Part shown: positions 1 to 12,589 of the stretch, in pieces | Position numbering within the stretch: the stretch's first letter is position 1 | How the letters are laid out: the number at the start of each line of letters is the position of its first letter | Assembly (NCBI GenBank): GCA_030068075.1 | Contig: CM057834.1 | Coordinates: 97,109,119 to 97,173,118, forward strand | Direction of reading: 5' to 3' | From: Paguma larvata | Taxonomy: Eukaryota; Chordata; Mammalia; Carnivora; Viverridae | DNA: 64,000 nucleotides | Program-made: the position numbers and the translations under genes | Notes under the pieces: generated by a model | What the model saw: only the letters and a program-made list of their open reading frames with translations | Told to the model about the DNA's origin: nothing | The model's database searches: none

Positions 1-174
1 CACCACGGTCCATTTTCGCTTTGGCCCTTAAGGCTAACCGTGAGTTCGTCCTAAGGCTGACCACTGGTGGTGGGGTGCCCAAGGGGCAGAAACACAGCGT
101 TGGGCTCAGGTGGGTCTGAGGTTGTACCGGCCTCCCCAACAGGCCGGCTGCGGACTGGAGGCAAACTTCTTGCC

Positions 175-280
175 AGCGGCCCATCTGTGAACACCCTGTT
201 TCATAGGCTGGTGTGAGGATTCAACCTGACAGCGTACCCGTCTGAAAGCACTTAGTGTGCGCTCGGGAAGGCAGCGCGCA
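175..280 (+). repeat. MIR fragment
   Basis: Matches the second half of MIR: CCATCTGTGA, then TCATAGGCTGGTGTGAGGATTCA and a decayed AAAGCACTTAG-GTGCGCTC end. Confidence 0.6.
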
Positions 281-900
281 TTCAGTGTGGCCAGCTGGCT
301 AGTGATAAAAATATTAGCGAAATAGCAAAAATGTGTTTGATTTTATATAAATGTCCCGGACTCTCACTTCCTGAAGTCGTCTATCAGGGACCTAGGCTTT
401 GAGCACATTTCTGGGGAGTGCTCCAGTACGACAGAAATGATTAAAGTAACAGAAAACTGGCTGGCCTTCAAGACAGAAGCAAGCAAAAAACTAATACATA
501 AACTTGGTAGCTGTTCTTCCTGATTCTCGCCTTCAGACGCCTGTCTCTGGCCGTGCTGCTACCTCGAGAGCGGTTCTGGTTTCGTCTGGTTGTTTTCAAT
601 GCCAGCGGAGAGCCAGCATGGCTGGGCCCCGGGCAGAAGGGACATTGTCTCAAGGGATCGGCCTAGCAGGGTTGACTGGTCAAGACCGTGTGAGAAAGGG
701 ACAGTTGGAAACACGGACGTTCTCAAGGAAGGCTGTTCAAGCTTAAGGATCCGGGAGGAGAGAAAGGGCAGACTATACAGGGTCCTAACACCACAGACAC
801 CTAAAGGCCTGTTGGCTGAGAGCTGGGGGCGGTTCAGCCGTGAAAATGAGGGCCCCGGGCGGACGTGGGCCTTTCCCGCCCTCTCCCGGCCGCCCCATAC
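281..900. other. ZNF746 intron 6 sequence, nothing recognised
   Basis: Unique-looking intronic DNA. No splice-flanked exon matching the family is seen on the minus strand. Confidence 0.5.
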
Positions 901-1026
901 CTTCCGTGGAGGCCGCTGTGTTGAGCTTCAAGGTCCCGTCTGAGCACGCGGAAGAGGGGTGGTGGGGGGGGAGATCCGCCTGCCAGGAGGTGGGTGGGAT
1001 CGTGGTGGAGAAGGTGGGGTGGACGC
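901..1026 (-). CDS. ZNF746: ZNF746 coding exon 6, linker; last exon in the window
   Basis: CTGCAG acceptor and GTATGG donor, 126 nt, phase 1 to phase 1. It encodes (G)[20 protein letters not shown], then a histidine/serine run and [14 protein letters not shown]. The next exon of the family begins with a lysine-rich VKIVIKTE-type segment. No such segment is visible on the minus strand of positions 1-900, so the zinc fingers are off the window. Confidence 0.88.
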
Positions 1027-1418
1027 CTGCAGGGAGGACAGATGAGAGCCCGCGCGTGAGGGGAAGGAAGGGCAGGCCAGGCCCTAAGATCCCACCGGGG
1101 CCTCTTCCGTGGGGGCGAGACAATCCCACCCCTCCCGCACCCCCTTGGGCCCCCTTCTCTGAGGCACCAGGAAGCCGGACGTCCCTGGCTTATTTCCTAC
1201 GGGCCTCAGGCGATCGGAATGCCCCGCGGCCAGCGCAAGGCGAACAGGAGTGCGGTGGATGGAGGTCGGGCAGAGAGCGGCACCAACCCCCGGGGGGCCT
1301 GCCCGGTATCCTCAGGCACAGCCCCCCCCCCACAGCTCCCTTTCCCGCTCCCTGCCCCTAGCGCCCACCTCCCCCCCAAAACTTGTTCCTGGCGTCTGCT
1401 CTAGCTGCGGCCACTCAC

Positions 1419-1610
1419 CAGAGGCGGCATCTGTGGAGACGTCTCCCGCTCCGGAGTCCAGCTGACTGAGGCCCCACGGCTCCTCCCCGATGTCCGGCTG
1501 CCCGGCGGCCCAGGCCTCTACCCCCAGAGCCTGCTGCTCCTGGAGCTGGAGCTCGCCCTCCTGCTTGATCTGCATTAAGAGGTCGGGGGCAGGAACCGGG
1601 GGCCCCGAGC
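1419..1610 (-). CDS. ZNF746: ZNF746 coding exon 5, acidic linker
   Basis: CCTCAG acceptor and GTGAGT donor, 192 nt, phase 1 to phase 1. It encodes [20 protein letters not shown] followed by a glutamine/glutamate-rich stretch (LQLQEQQ) and an acidic tail with [18 protein letters not shown]. The I-K-Q-E tetrapeptide fits a SUMO-acceptor consensus (hydrophobic-K-x-E) and is common in this family. It sits 13.8 kb downstream of exon 4, beyond the LINE-filled intron 4. Confidence 0.9.
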
Positions 1611-2718
1611 CTGAGGAGGGGAGAGTGTATGAGCACACGGCACGAGGGCCCCTCGGCCCCGGGGTGGACACACATCAGGCCAAGGAGATGCACCCGGGGG
1701 ACCACAAGGGTCGAACGGCAAAAGAGCCTGGTGGGAATGGACGGCCAGAGCCAGCAGGGGCAGCGGGGCCCTCTGGGCAAAGCGCGAGGTCACACGGCAG
1801 TCAGCACAGGGGAGGGTGGGGGGGGGGGTGAGGACTACAACCGTGCATTCTTAGGGCTGGACCTCTCGTCCCTGGGGAAGACCGAGCTGCTCTGGGGAGG
1901 TCCTGCCCTCACTCTTAACGCGGAAATGTTACATGAAGTGTAAGCCTGAATATCCCCCCCAAACCTTACCCCCACACGTGTATATGTGGGAGCATAAGAG
2001 AGAGATTCCAGATACAAGAATCAAAGAGCAAACGCGAAGGCAAATCGAGAGTCGGAACGGAGGCCAGGCGACCCAGGGAGTTGGTGGAACAGGACACGGG
2101 CCGTGGGGGCTGGGCTCTGATGTCCAGGTGAGGCCGAGACAGCGCTGAGCTGCCTGCGTGGAGCCAGGAGGCTCTGTCCCTTCGGGGAGCTGGGGACTAG
2201 AAAAACCCCACCCCCCTGAGGGCGCTACAAGGAAGCCGCCACCTGTCTAGAGCCCCGGATGGGACGGCCACCACAAGAAATGGCAGTTTCCTATGCGGTG
2301 CAGAGAGCCTAAGCTGTGAAATTCAGAGACGCTGGCTGACCACCACGGCTCCCAGGAGGCCCCCTCTCCGGCACAGGCTAACGCAGACCTGCCCATGGGG
2401 ACATCCTCCCCGCCCCACAATCAGGCCACAGGAGGTCCAACGAAAATAAACTTACAAACCAGAAGAGGGGCCAAACCACAAGAGAGTCATCGCCAACTCA
2501 CTCCCAAGAACTACAGAAAAAAGCAGCAGCTGAAGGATACGGTGTCCTAAGTATCAGCGTGGGAGCTGACACAGCACAGCCTGTGCCCAAGGGCGTCTGG
2601 TGCCAGGTCACACCACGGAGTGGCCCGAAAGCCTCCAGACCAAGGCCCCGGTGGCCCCAAGGATTAGCAGAGGTGGACAGAGAGTCTCAGGACAGCAGCA
2701 TCTGAAACACAGCTTTCA
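1611..2718. other. ZNF746 intron 4, distal part
   Basis: GC-rich, low-complexity in places (G run at 1818-1828). No gene or clear repeat family recognised. Confidence 0.5.
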
Positions 2719-2940
2719 GGGGCGCCCGGGGGCTCAGTCAGTTAAGCCTCCGACTCTTGGTTTCGGCTCAGGTCAGGATCTGACGGTTCCTGAGACTGAG
2801 CCCCCTGTCGGGCTCTGCGCTGACTGCACAGAGCCTGCTTGGGATTCTCTTTCCCTCTCTCTGCTCCTCCCTGGCTTGTGCCCGTGTGTGTGCGCTCGCT
2901 CTCCCTCTCTCTCAGAATAAATAAATAAACGTAAGCAAAA
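2719..2940 (+). mobile_element. Felid CAN-SINE
   Basis: Head GGGGCGCCCGGGGGCTCAGTCAG, with the older CTCTTGGTTTCGGCTCAGG body and an AATAAATAAATAAAC tail. Confidence 0.9.
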
Positions 2941-2959
2941 ATGACAAAAAAATAAACAC

Positions 2960-3629
2960 CGCCCTCAGACATTCCCGAGCTCACAGCTACAAATCACAAC
3001 CTCAACCAGAAGAGCAGCCGCCTCAGTGGGCCGGCGGAGACGGTACTGGAATGACCATATACGGAATATGAAAAATAAAAAGGGGGGGGCGTCTGGTAAA
3101 TGAGAGACTATGGAAACTGATCTTGAAGAAGAATGAAATAGAACCTTAGAGTTGTAAAATAAGAAGAGATTTAAACTTCCACTCTCCAGGCGAAACAACA
3201 GAGCTAGCTGGAAGATGGAGAAGAAATGATGGGCAGAGCTGAAAACAGGAAGAGACGCCCACCGTTAGGAAGGGCAAGACGAAAGCGTCCCAGGAGAAGC
3301 GAGCGGAGAGAAGGGGGGAAGGCGACACTCAGAGAGAGAACACGGCGAAATTTCCCAAACTGTTGAGAGTCGTTGGTGACTAAAAAGCCGATCAAGGGAA
3401 GGCAGTCGATGGCCAGACAGGGAGCGCCAGGACTGCAGGCCCCGGACATGGAGGCCTATCTGTGGAGGGGAAGGCCCACTGCCCATAGGCGACAGTCGCT
3501 AGACTGAGGGCTGGGGCTGGCCTCTCGACTTTCTTCCCCTCAGCAAGGCATCTTCGAGGGGCTAGCAGAAAATTACAGCCACGCCAGAATCCTATCCTTC
3601 CAATACAGGAATGGAATGAGAGTATTCTC
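2960..3629 (+). mobile_element. Probable old L1/HAL1 fragment
   Basis: A-rich sequence with LINE ORF1-like runs (ATGAGAGACTATGGAAACTG, AAGAAATGATGGGCAGAGCTG). Heavily decayed; a search against HAL1 and L1 consensus sequences would settle it. Confidence 0.4.
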
Positions 3630-3853
3630 TTAAAATTTTTTTAACGTTTTATTTATCTTTGAGAGAGAGAGGCAGAGAGACAGAGTATGAGCAAGGGAAG
3701 GGGCAGAGAGAGAGGGAGACACAGAATTGGAAGCAGGCTCCAGGCTCTGGGCTGTCGGCACAGAGCCCAACACGGGACTTGAACTCAGGAACTGTGAAAT
3801 CACGACCTGAGCCGAAGTCAGACGCTTAACCGACTGAGCCATCCAGGCGCCCC
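3630..3853 (-). mobile_element. Felid CAN-SINE with target-site duplication
   Basis: Minus-strand copy flanked by an imperfect duplication TGGAATGAGAGTATT at 3612 and 3855, so it inserted as a unit and is fairly recent. Confidence 0.93.
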
Positions 3854-4291
3854 GTGGAATGAGAGTATTTTCAGACACATATAAAGTCAACTGTACAAAC
3901 ACAAACTGGGAGTCTGTCACTCACAGATCCACGGAAAACCGTTAAGGGACGGATTTGAAAAGAAAAAAAAAAAAAACCCCTCCTAAAGTCACCTCTAAAA
4001 GAACAGAAATGGATGTATAACTTCCAAACTAATTAAAATAAAAATAATAACAATTTGAGGAAGAAAGAATCTAAATGAAGTATCTCAAAGGAGGGGTAGG
4101 AAAAAAAGAAATACAGAAAAGACAGGTCTGAGCTCTGAACACAAAGTAGACAGCGGGTGAGAATCCAAACACACGAGTGGCCGCGGTCGGCGTCAGCGGG
4201 CTGGGGCTGCACTGGCCATCAGAGAGACCATGCAGGCCACAAGCTCGCTCTAGGATTTCTAGTAGCTGCGTTAAAAAAATTAAAAAAACAT

Positions 4292-4521
4292 GGGGTGTCT
4301 GGGTGGCTCCGCTGGTTAAGTGTCCGACTCTTGATTTCAGCTCAGGGCATGATCTCACGGTTCGTGAGTTCGAGCCCCACATCGGGCTCCGTGCTGGTGG
4401 TGCGGAGCCTGCTTGAGATTCTACTTCTCTTTTCCTCTCTGCCCCTCCCCAGCTCGTGCTTTCTCTCTCTCTCTCTCTCTCAAAAATAAAATAAACATCG
4501 AAAAAATAATAAAATAAAAAG
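4292..4521 (+). mobile_element. Felid CAN-SINE, older subtype
   Basis: TGGGGTGTCTGGGTGGCTCC head, CTCTTGATTTCAGCTCAGG body and a long CT run before the A-rich tail. Confidence 0.9.
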
Positions 4522-5013
4522 AAACAGATGAAATTAATTTTAACGATATATTTTACTTAACCCAATATGTCCAAAATGTTCAACACTTATGTACTGCCGT
4601 CGTCCTTACAGTACTTTTTAAGTCGCCAACAGTCACACGTGGCTAGTGCCCACCATGCTGGACATTTAAAAGGTAAAGACGATTGGACTGAAAATGAACA
4701 AGAAACCTAACTATATGGCGTTTGCCAAAGACACGCCTGCAACAGAAGGCAGCAAGCAGTGTCAAAGAATAAAAGCCAGAATGAAGAAAATATTAAAATA
4801 GATGTAGTTGTACCAGAGCCGATGAAATAGAGTTTAAAAAGAGAAAATATTCACAGAAATAAAAAAAAGGATCACTGTGCAAAGTTATATTGGCCAGAAA
4901 GAGAAAATAATTCCACATTTTTAATCTAATAACTTAGCTTCAAAATATTACAGCAAAGCTCCAGGAGAAATAACTCCCAACTTCTCAGTGGGGCATTTCA
5001 ACATACCTGTTTC

Positions 5014-5242
5014 GTTTTTTTTTTTTTTTAATTTTTTTTAACGTTTATTTATTTTTGAGAGACATAGAGACAGAGTGTGAGCAGGGGAAGGGCAGAGAGA
5101 GAGGGAGACACAGAATCTGAAGCAGGCTCCAGGCTCCGAGCCATCAGCACAGAGCCCGACGCGGGGCTCGAACTCACGAACCATGAGATCATGACCTGAG
5201 CCGAAGTCGGCCGCTTAACCGACTGAGCCACCCAGGCGCCCC
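5014..5242 (-). mobile_element. Felid CAN-SINE with perfect 14-bp TSD
   Basis: AACATACCTGTTTC occurs at 5000-5013 and again at 5243-5256. The tail T run and body are close to consensus, so this is a young insertion inside the old L1. Confidence 0.95.
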
Positions 5243-5542
5243 AACATACCTGTTTCTGTAGCTGATAAATCTGGCCGACTCAAGGTTATAAAAAATTCGA
5301 ATACACTATTAAGGAACCTGATCAAACGGGCATAGTAGAATCTACAGACAAGGCAAACACAAGATTTTTAAGCTACACAGAACAATAAGGAAAAATGAAC
5401 ACTTTCTAGACCATAAAGCAGCCTTTAATTAATTTTAAAATATCAATCTTTAAACACTGATTTTCCAACTATAACATTAAGTTAGAAATCAGTAATAGAC
5501 ACCCCCCAAACTCCCCATACCTTCTAAAATTTAAAAATATCT

Positions 5543-5746
5543 GGGGCGCCCGGGTGGCTCAGTTGGTTAAGCGACCGACTTCGGCTCAGGTCATGATCTC
5601 ACAATTTGTGGGTTTGGGCCCCACGTCAGGCTCTGTGCTGACAGCTCAGAGCCCGGAGCCTGCTTCGGATTCTGTGTCTCCCTCTCTCCTGCCCCTTACC
5701 AGCTTGCACTCCGTCTCTCTCTCAAAAATAAACATTAAAAAAAAAA
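5543..5746 (+). mobile_element. Felid CAN-SINE
   Basis: Near-consensus head GGGGCGCCCGGGTGGCTCAG and a tail AATAAACATTAAAAAAAAA, inserted in the L1 remnant. Confidence 0.93.
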
Positions 5747-6000
5747 TCTGTTTTCTAAATAATCCAAGGCTCTAAGGAGAAATCCCAATGAAAATTAGAA
5801 GATATTTGGAACCCAATGCTAATGAAAATATTATTCATCAAAATATGTGAGTTGCATCTACAATGGTACTTAGAGGGAATTTTATGACCTTGTATATTTT
5901 GTATTACAAAAGAGAAGACAAGCTGAAAATTAAGGGTCAATGCAAGATGCTAGAAAAGAAATGACATCAACAACACCACCCCCTTAAAAAGTAGAAGACA

Positions 6001-6162
6001 GGGGCGCCTGGGTGGCCCAGTCAGTTAAGTGTCTGGCTCTTGATTTTGGCTCAGGTCATGATCTGACAGTTGGTGAGATTGAGCCCCGCATCAGGCTCTG
6101 TGCTGACAGTGTAGAGATCCCTGGTTGGGATTCTCCCTCCCTCCCTCCCTCCCTCCCTCCCT

Positions 6163-6209
<47 letters not shown>

Positions 6210-6270
6210 TGACCCTCCCCCACTCGTGCACACACACTCTCTCAAAATAAATAAACATTAAAAATAAATA
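6001..6270 (+). mobile_element. Felid CAN-SINE with expanded pyrimidine tract
   Basis: Flanked by AAAGTAGAAGA on both sides (before 6001 and at 6271). Its CT body has grown into (CCCT)n followed by (CT)n. Confidence 0.93.
6136..6208 (+). repeat. (CCCT)n(CT)n microsatellite
   Basis: About eight CCCT units then about 18 CT units inside a SINE. Pure enough to be length-variable. Confidence 0.9.
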
Positions 6271-7440
6271 AAAGTAGAAGATAGGAAATAATACAAGAGT
6301 ACAAATTAGTAAAAGAGAAAACAAAGACAGAATTCAGAGAGCCAAAAACTGGTTCTTTGAAGAGAATATTGAACCGTTACATCTATCAACACAAAAGGAG
6401 AAAGCACCAATAACCAACACGAAGAATGGAAAAAGACATGATTATAAATACAGCAGAGATTAGCGGATGATCTTACGAATGTTATTCCAAGTAATCTGAA
6501 AACTGGGAGGTGAACAAAGTCGTTAGAAAAACTAGAACTTGCTAAAACTGACTAAAAAGTGACAGAAAACCTGAAGAGTCCTATAATTATTAAAGAACTT
6601 AAGTCGGCAGACAAAAATCTCCGCAACAGAGAAAGCTGGAGGCCCAGATGGCCTCACTGGCATTTTCTACTCGACATTCAAGGAACGGATAATTCCAATA
6701 TTATACACACCCTCGGGGCAAATACAAACGCAGGGACTACATCATAGCTCCTATCGAAACCAGACAGGTAGTCTGAAAAAGTGAAATTACATAGGCCAGC
6801 CTCACTCACGAACAAAGGTTCAAAAATCCTAAACAAAACGACTAGCATACTAAGTCCGGAATCCAGCAATGTACATAAAGGCTCATGACTAAGTTAGGTT
6901 CATTCCCGGATGATGAGATTGATTCGACAACAGGAAATCACATAATTGGCTGTGTTAGCAGGTTCAAGGAGGAAAAATCACATAATCATCTCGACAGACA
7001 CCAAAAGAGCATTCTATAAAAATTCAGCATCTCTCCCTGTTAGAAACATGTGGTCAGTCAGAAATACAGGAAGCGTCTTTACCTTCATAAAGGGTCCTGA
7101 CAAACAAATCCTTTAACAAATGTCGGCCTCGATGTGAAGAGTTAAGAAGCATTCTCTTTAAAATCACGAGGCAAGGGTACCTGCTACCGACGCTTTTCGT
7201 TCAGGATTTTCTGCCAGGTTGCAGCCGGCACAACAAAACACGAGAAAAACAAACCGTGAAGATTTGAAAGGAGGCACAACATTCTCATTACTCCTAGACG
7301 ACGGGATTATCTTCTCAGAAGATCTGAGCATCATCAGACCGTTATTAGCAAGAGCGCTAATGAGAATTTGAGCAAGGTTCTTAGATGGAAATATCGGTGA
7401 ATGAAGTACAACTGTATGTCTGTACACTTTCCAAAAGGGT

Positions 7441-7987
7441 TATTCTAAGGGGGCCTGTCAACTCCATTTTCCTTCCCTGTCTGGATCTTCACAGAGCAAT
7501 CAAACGAAAGAGGAAGGCAGGTGGAGGTCCACTGTCTTGATGATGTAATGGTAGCTGAGGATGATGGGTGCACAAGAGGGGGTCCTAGTACTGACTCTAG
7601 GACAGGAAGTCCCCCCCCCCGGGGTCCTCCAGGACTGTGGTGAAGGGACCTGTCCCAGCAGAGCAGCCCAGCCCACCTGTCCCCTGTGGGTGGCCAGCTG
7701 CCCCAGGGGAGGAGGATGGGCAGGCAAGGACTGTACTTGTCCAACCCTGCTCCCAAACTCGCCAGTGACAAGCTATGTCCCTGGTGGGGCCCCTGGGGGG
7801 GAATGCCTGGGAAGGCAGAGAGGGATGTCACATAACTGGCCCCTGATGCATGAGCTAAAGTGCTGGGAGAGGGGTGTGCCCTGCCCCCCAGCCCCCAGTC
7901 CCCAGCAAACATCAGCGACAGACAGAAAAAGCATGTTAAAAAAAGGGCACCACTGATAATAGTGATTTAAAAAAAACAAAACAAAAA
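7441..7987. other. Intron 4 stretch without recognised repeat
   Basis: GC-rich, with a C run near 7610. Opposing open frames here lack any known domain. Confidence 0.45.
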
Positions 7988-8173
7988 GGGGCACCTGGGT
8001 GGCTCAGTCGGTTAAGCGTCTGACTCTTGATTTCAGCTCAGGTCATGATCTCACAATCCGTGGGTTCGAACCCTCCATCAGGCTCTGCACCTCTCTTGCT
8101 GTCTCTGCCTCCCTCCCCCAACTCATTCTTTCTCTCTCTCTCTTAAAATAAGTAAATAAAGCTTAAAAAAAAA
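7988..8173 (+). mobile_element. Felid CAN-SINE, internally deleted
   Basis: The head is intact, but the segment between GGGCTCTG and the CT-rich body is missing (CAGGCTCTGCACCTCTCTTGC). Confidence 0.9.
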
Positions 8174-9738
8174 GAAGAATGAAAAGAAACACAAGGAACC
8201 TAGTAATATAAATAACAACCACAAAAACAGGATCTTTTTGGGGGAAAATTATAAAACTTCGATGAGAGGGTACAGGCGAGCTAAAGGGAGCTAATGGCTT
8301 CAGGAACTCACAAATAACACAGAGAACGGCAAAGGGGTCCATTCTCTCCAGCGGGAATAATAGACTGAATGCAACTCCAGTCACGATCCCAACTGGATTT
8401 TTCTCAGAACTTATTATAAGGCAATTAGGAAGCTGACCCCAAAGAGCAAAGGAAAAGACCGGAAGCACAGGCTCCCGCCTCCCACCCCCACGGAAATCCA
8501 TCCCGGACACACTCGGCGCTTGAATGCGGGAGGCAGAACCTTTAGAAGAAAATGCGAGATGGCGACTCACAGCCTGGAGGTAGGGAAGATTTCTTCCTTG
8601 TTTACGGCATAGAAAGGACAAACCGTAAAGGTAAAAACTAGTCAATCCAAGTCCGTTCAAATCAAAAGCACCTGTTCTTTAAAATATCCCGTGACCGGAG
8701 AAGATCTTGGCAACACACATACCTGACAAGGAGACTAATATTCAGAACATGAAAGGAACTCTTACCAGTCGGTAGGTAAAGGGAAAACAACTGACAAGAA
8801 AAATGGAGAGAAGACATAACGAGCAGACATTTCGCAGCAGCGGGAAGACGAGTGGCCTCTAAGCGGGGGACGTGAGGTACGATCTCATCGATTAGGAAAA
8901 CGCACATTTTAAAATATGACTTTAAAATCACTCCCACCAGATTTGCGGAAATGAGGATGCACGCACTTCCGGGGCCGGCGAGGAGGAGGCGGAGCCGCGG
9001 GCGTCGGGGCACCGCTGGCGGGTGCCGGGTGGCAGCGCCGCTCTGGAGAACACTCAGACGTCAGCTGGAGAAGTCGAACGTGCATCTTTCCTACGACCCA
9101 GCAGCTCCACTTCCAGGTCTACACCTAGAGGAACTTTTACCCCCGCAAAACAATGCCCACAACAGCACTGTTCCTAAAAGCAAAAACGCCAGAAACGGGA
9201 CAAACGCCCATCGGCAGGACTGAATGCGTTGGGTCATAGTCATAAGCGAGAAAAGCATAAAGTGGTGAGAAGGAGTGGACGACAGCTGTACCGCGTTCGT
9301 GGGGATGACTCTCAGAACCAAAGTCAAATGAGAGGATACAGACGGTGTGACCTACACCAAGTTCAACCTAAGGGACAATACAGATGGTGTGGTCTCGTTC
9401 AAAAAAAGTTCACGGTATTACTTAGGAATACACACATAAGGAATAAAAAATGTACAGAAAAGCAAAGGAGTGATCATATCTCTTTCTGAATTTTCTGTTT
9501 ATCTGTAAAAGGAAGGGGGGGTGACGGGATCGGAGACTGACAACGGGGCGATGGAAGGTTCTGGTTGTGATCTATTTCTGATGCTGGGAATTGAGGAGAC
9601 GGGTGTTTACTATTATTCTCCAAGGGTCACAGGGATTTTGTTCTGTATGTATTTGCTAATGTTATGTATGATACACGGTTACGATGTCTTAAAGAAACAA
9701 GACACAATATTAAAAAAGAAAAAAAAATTCATTTGATC
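8174..9738 (+). mobile_element. Ancient L1, 3' half of ORF2 and 3' UTR
   Basis: Contains AATGCAACTCCAGTCACGATCC, the CTACGACCCAGCAGCTCCACTT segment, CAACAGCACTGTTCCTAAAAGC and a 3' UTR with GATGGAAGGTTCTGGTTGTGATC, ending in an A-rich tail. No intact frame remains. CpG-rich changes near 8960-9040 suggest GC-biased substitution. Confidence 0.7.
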
Positions 9739-11577
9739 CAACGTAATACTTGCTCACAATAACTTTAGCCAGAAGTGGAAGGAAACTTCTATAAACTTAT
9801 GAGTATTATTGAAAGTCTATGGTAAAAACCATCCTTAACGGCTGAGACCTTCGAAGCATCGCAGATAAGGACGCCAGCTATCTCTGGAACTGCTCGGCAG
9901 TGTCCCAGCCCAACTGCCGAACAGGAAAAAATAAAGTTATAACAACTTAAAAAGGAGAGATAACTTTTGTGTTATCTGTGGAGGGTACAATTGCCTACAT
10001 AAAAAAAAAAAAAAATCTATGAGAACCCAAATCGGCCAATCGTTAGGAGTAAGAAGAAAGTTGAGCAAAAGTTGTCTTTTACTAAAGAGCGCTGTTGGCA
10101 GAGCTGTGTAGCTGTGATGACTATTTAAAAAGTAATTGATGTCAAAACCCCATTCGCCACAGACACGACCATCGGAGAACACCGAAGCCTTCTCCAGGGG
10201 CACACGGAAGCCTTCGTAATGGGTCCTCCAGTGGCTAGAGGGGCTCACACTATCCCGAGAGTGATTCTCCGGAAATGACATTATACGGTAAATGCAATTC
10301 CGATCAAAACGCCAGCTGGATTTTCTGAGGACCTGACACACAGATTCTGCAACTCATATAGGAGCATAAAGGCCCAAGAACAACAAAAGCCAAGGAAAGT
10401 TTTGAAGAGCAAGGAGGGAAGGCTTAATCTTCTAGGTTCGAGGGCTTATTCTGAAGCTAAAACAGTTGAGTGTTGGCACAGAGACAAAGACCACAAAACC
10501 AGAATCAAGTGCCCAGAAAGTGTGCACGTACGTAAGGGAACTTGGTTCGTGACCACACTGGCATTCCGAATCACTGGAGAAGCCCTTGTGGGGAAAAACA
10601 TTTTTAATTCTCCCTTGCAGCCTGCACAAATATTCTTTTTTTTTTTTTGTACAAATATTAATTCTTGATAAACTCTTAAATGTGAAAAGCAAAACTTTGA
10701 AAGTTTTATAAGAAGACAGAAAAGTATGTCCTTCTGACCTGGAACGAGGTACGGGAGGCTATCTTAAGAGAGAAAAAAGCAGACCATAAAGGAAAAAATG
10801 GGTAAGTTTGCTTCGACCTCAAATTAAGGCTTCTGTACCAGCGCTACAAAGTTACAAGACCTGACACAGACCGGGAGAAGATGTTTTGTAACGCAAGTAA
10901 GAAAGAGTGAGTATCCGGCACCTAGAGAAAGAGGTCTGATTCGACAAGAGAGTGAAAAACAGTAGCAGAAAAACAGGAAAAGACAATTCGCCAGAGGAAC
11001 CAAATAAACATGAAAAGGAGGCTCCGCTTCCCGAAGAGCTGGGGACATGCAAGTGGAAGCGATGCCACTCACTTGGACCTCCGTCAGGTTGGCACGAATC
11101 TAATGCCGCAAGCGGGCGAAGCTGTAAGAAAACAGGTACTCGGAGCTGCTGGAAGGAGCCGTACACGCTGCTGTAACCATGGCAGTGGCGGAGGCGCAGA
11201 CCAGCGCGGTGCCTGGATGCAGGGGTTCCTCTCTGGGTCTATTCCCCAGACGGGCTGCGGCGCGTGGACCCGGGGAGACAGGTGTACAACCGCCCACGGC
11301 AGCGCCACTCGTGAGAGGGAAAACTCCCGAAGAGCGGAACCGCGAATCGACAGACCAGCGGATGGAAAACGGTAATGCGGCGGCTTCTGGGATAGGAAGC
11401 ATCTGTTAAAATGAATGGACTTGATCTACATGCATCAATGGAGAGAAACCTGAAATACAGAATATTGAGTGATAAATATAATGACATTGATACGATTCTT
11501 CAGAACCCACAATACCATATCGTATATTGTTTATGGCCACATATACGCATGATAGTTTTAAATAAAAGTTTTAAAAC
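9739..11577 (+). mobile_element. Ancient L1/HAL1-like remnant
   Basis: ORF2-like AAATGCAATTCCGATCAAAACGCC (about 10290), AACAACAAAAGCCAAGGAAAG and CTGACACAGACCGGGAGAAG (about 10860) lie in plus orientation. Strongly decayed and GC-shifted near 11,170-11,370. Confidence 0.6.
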
Positions 11578-12455
11578 GGGGATGGATGGGCAAAAGACGT
11601 GAATAGATACTTTTCCAAAGAAGACATCCAGATGGCTAATAGACACACGAAAAGATGCTCAACATCACCCATCATCAGGGAAATACGAATCAAAACCACA
11701 CCGAGATACCACCTCCGCCTGTCAGAATGGCTAACGGTAACGCAGGCAACAACAGATGCTGGCGAGGATGCGGAGAAAGGAACCCTCCTGCACTGCTGGT
11801 GGGAATGCACACTGGTGCAGCCGCTCTAGAAAACGGTATGGAGATTCCTCAAAAAATTAAAAATAGAACTACCTGCGACCCAGCAATTGCACTAGTAGGT
11901 ATTTATCCAAGGGATACAAAAATGTTGATTCGAAGGGGCACATGCACCCCAATGTTTATAGCAGCACTATCCACAACAGCCAAAGTATAGAGAGAGCCCA
12001 AATGTCCATCAATGGATGGATGGATAAAGAAGACATATATATATACACACACAATGGACTATTACTTGGTGGTCAAGAAGGATGAAATCTTGCCATTTGC
12101 AACAACGTGGATGAAACTAGAATGTATTATGCTAAGCGAAATAAGTCAGTTAGAGAAAGACAAATATCATACGATTTCACTCCTATATGGAATTTAAGAT
12201 ACAAAACAGAGGGACACAAGGGAAGCAAAAAGAACATAACAACAGAGAGGGAGATTCTTAAATACGGAGAACAAACTGAGGGCCGCGGGTGAGAGGGGGT
12301 GGGGGGATGGGCATGAAGAAGGGCCCTCGTTGGGATGAGCACTGGGTGCTATATGTAAGTGATGAATCCCTAAATTCTATTCTCAAATCATTATTACACT
12401 AATGTTAACTAGCTTGGCGTTAAATTAAAAAAAAAATAAATACATAAAATAAACT
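11578..12455 (+). mobile_element. 5'-truncated carnivore L1 3' end
   Basis: Much better preserved than its neighbours. It carries GGCAAAAGACGTGAATAGATA, AATACGAATCAAAACCACAC, the CTGCTGGTGGGAATGCACACTGG block, ATCAATGGATGGATGGATAAAGA and a 3' UTR with GAGCACTGGGTG, ending in poly-A. The ORF2 C-terminus is frameshifted, so the copy is dead. It lies antisense to ZNF746. Confidence 0.9.
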
Positions 12456-12589
12456 GTGGATGGAGAGGACACACACCAACTTCGGGACAACTGGTTACCA
12501 TAGGGAGGAGTGGGTCCAAGAACTCTAACGAGGAATCTAACACACGTTTTAACGCGCGGATATTGTAAATTCTGTAATACCACAGACAC

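Larger units (their letters stand above)
4522..7440 (+). mobile_element. Ancient L1 ORF2 remnant, split by three SINEs
   Basis: ORF2-like landmarks occur in order: CACTTTCTAGACCATAAAGCAG with TTAGAAATCAGTAATAGA (endonuclease/RT border, about 5400-5500), GAGCCAAAAACTGGTTCTTTGA (about 6340) and AGGCCCAGATGGCCTCACTGG (about 6642). Frames are broken throughout. It lies antisense to ZNF746 inside intron 4. Confidence 0.75.

Noticed and set aside
8951..9223. GC-rich frame suggesting a small gene or CpG island
   Set aside because: It aligns with L1 ORF2 phrases on both sides, so it is a CpG-enriched part of an old L1.
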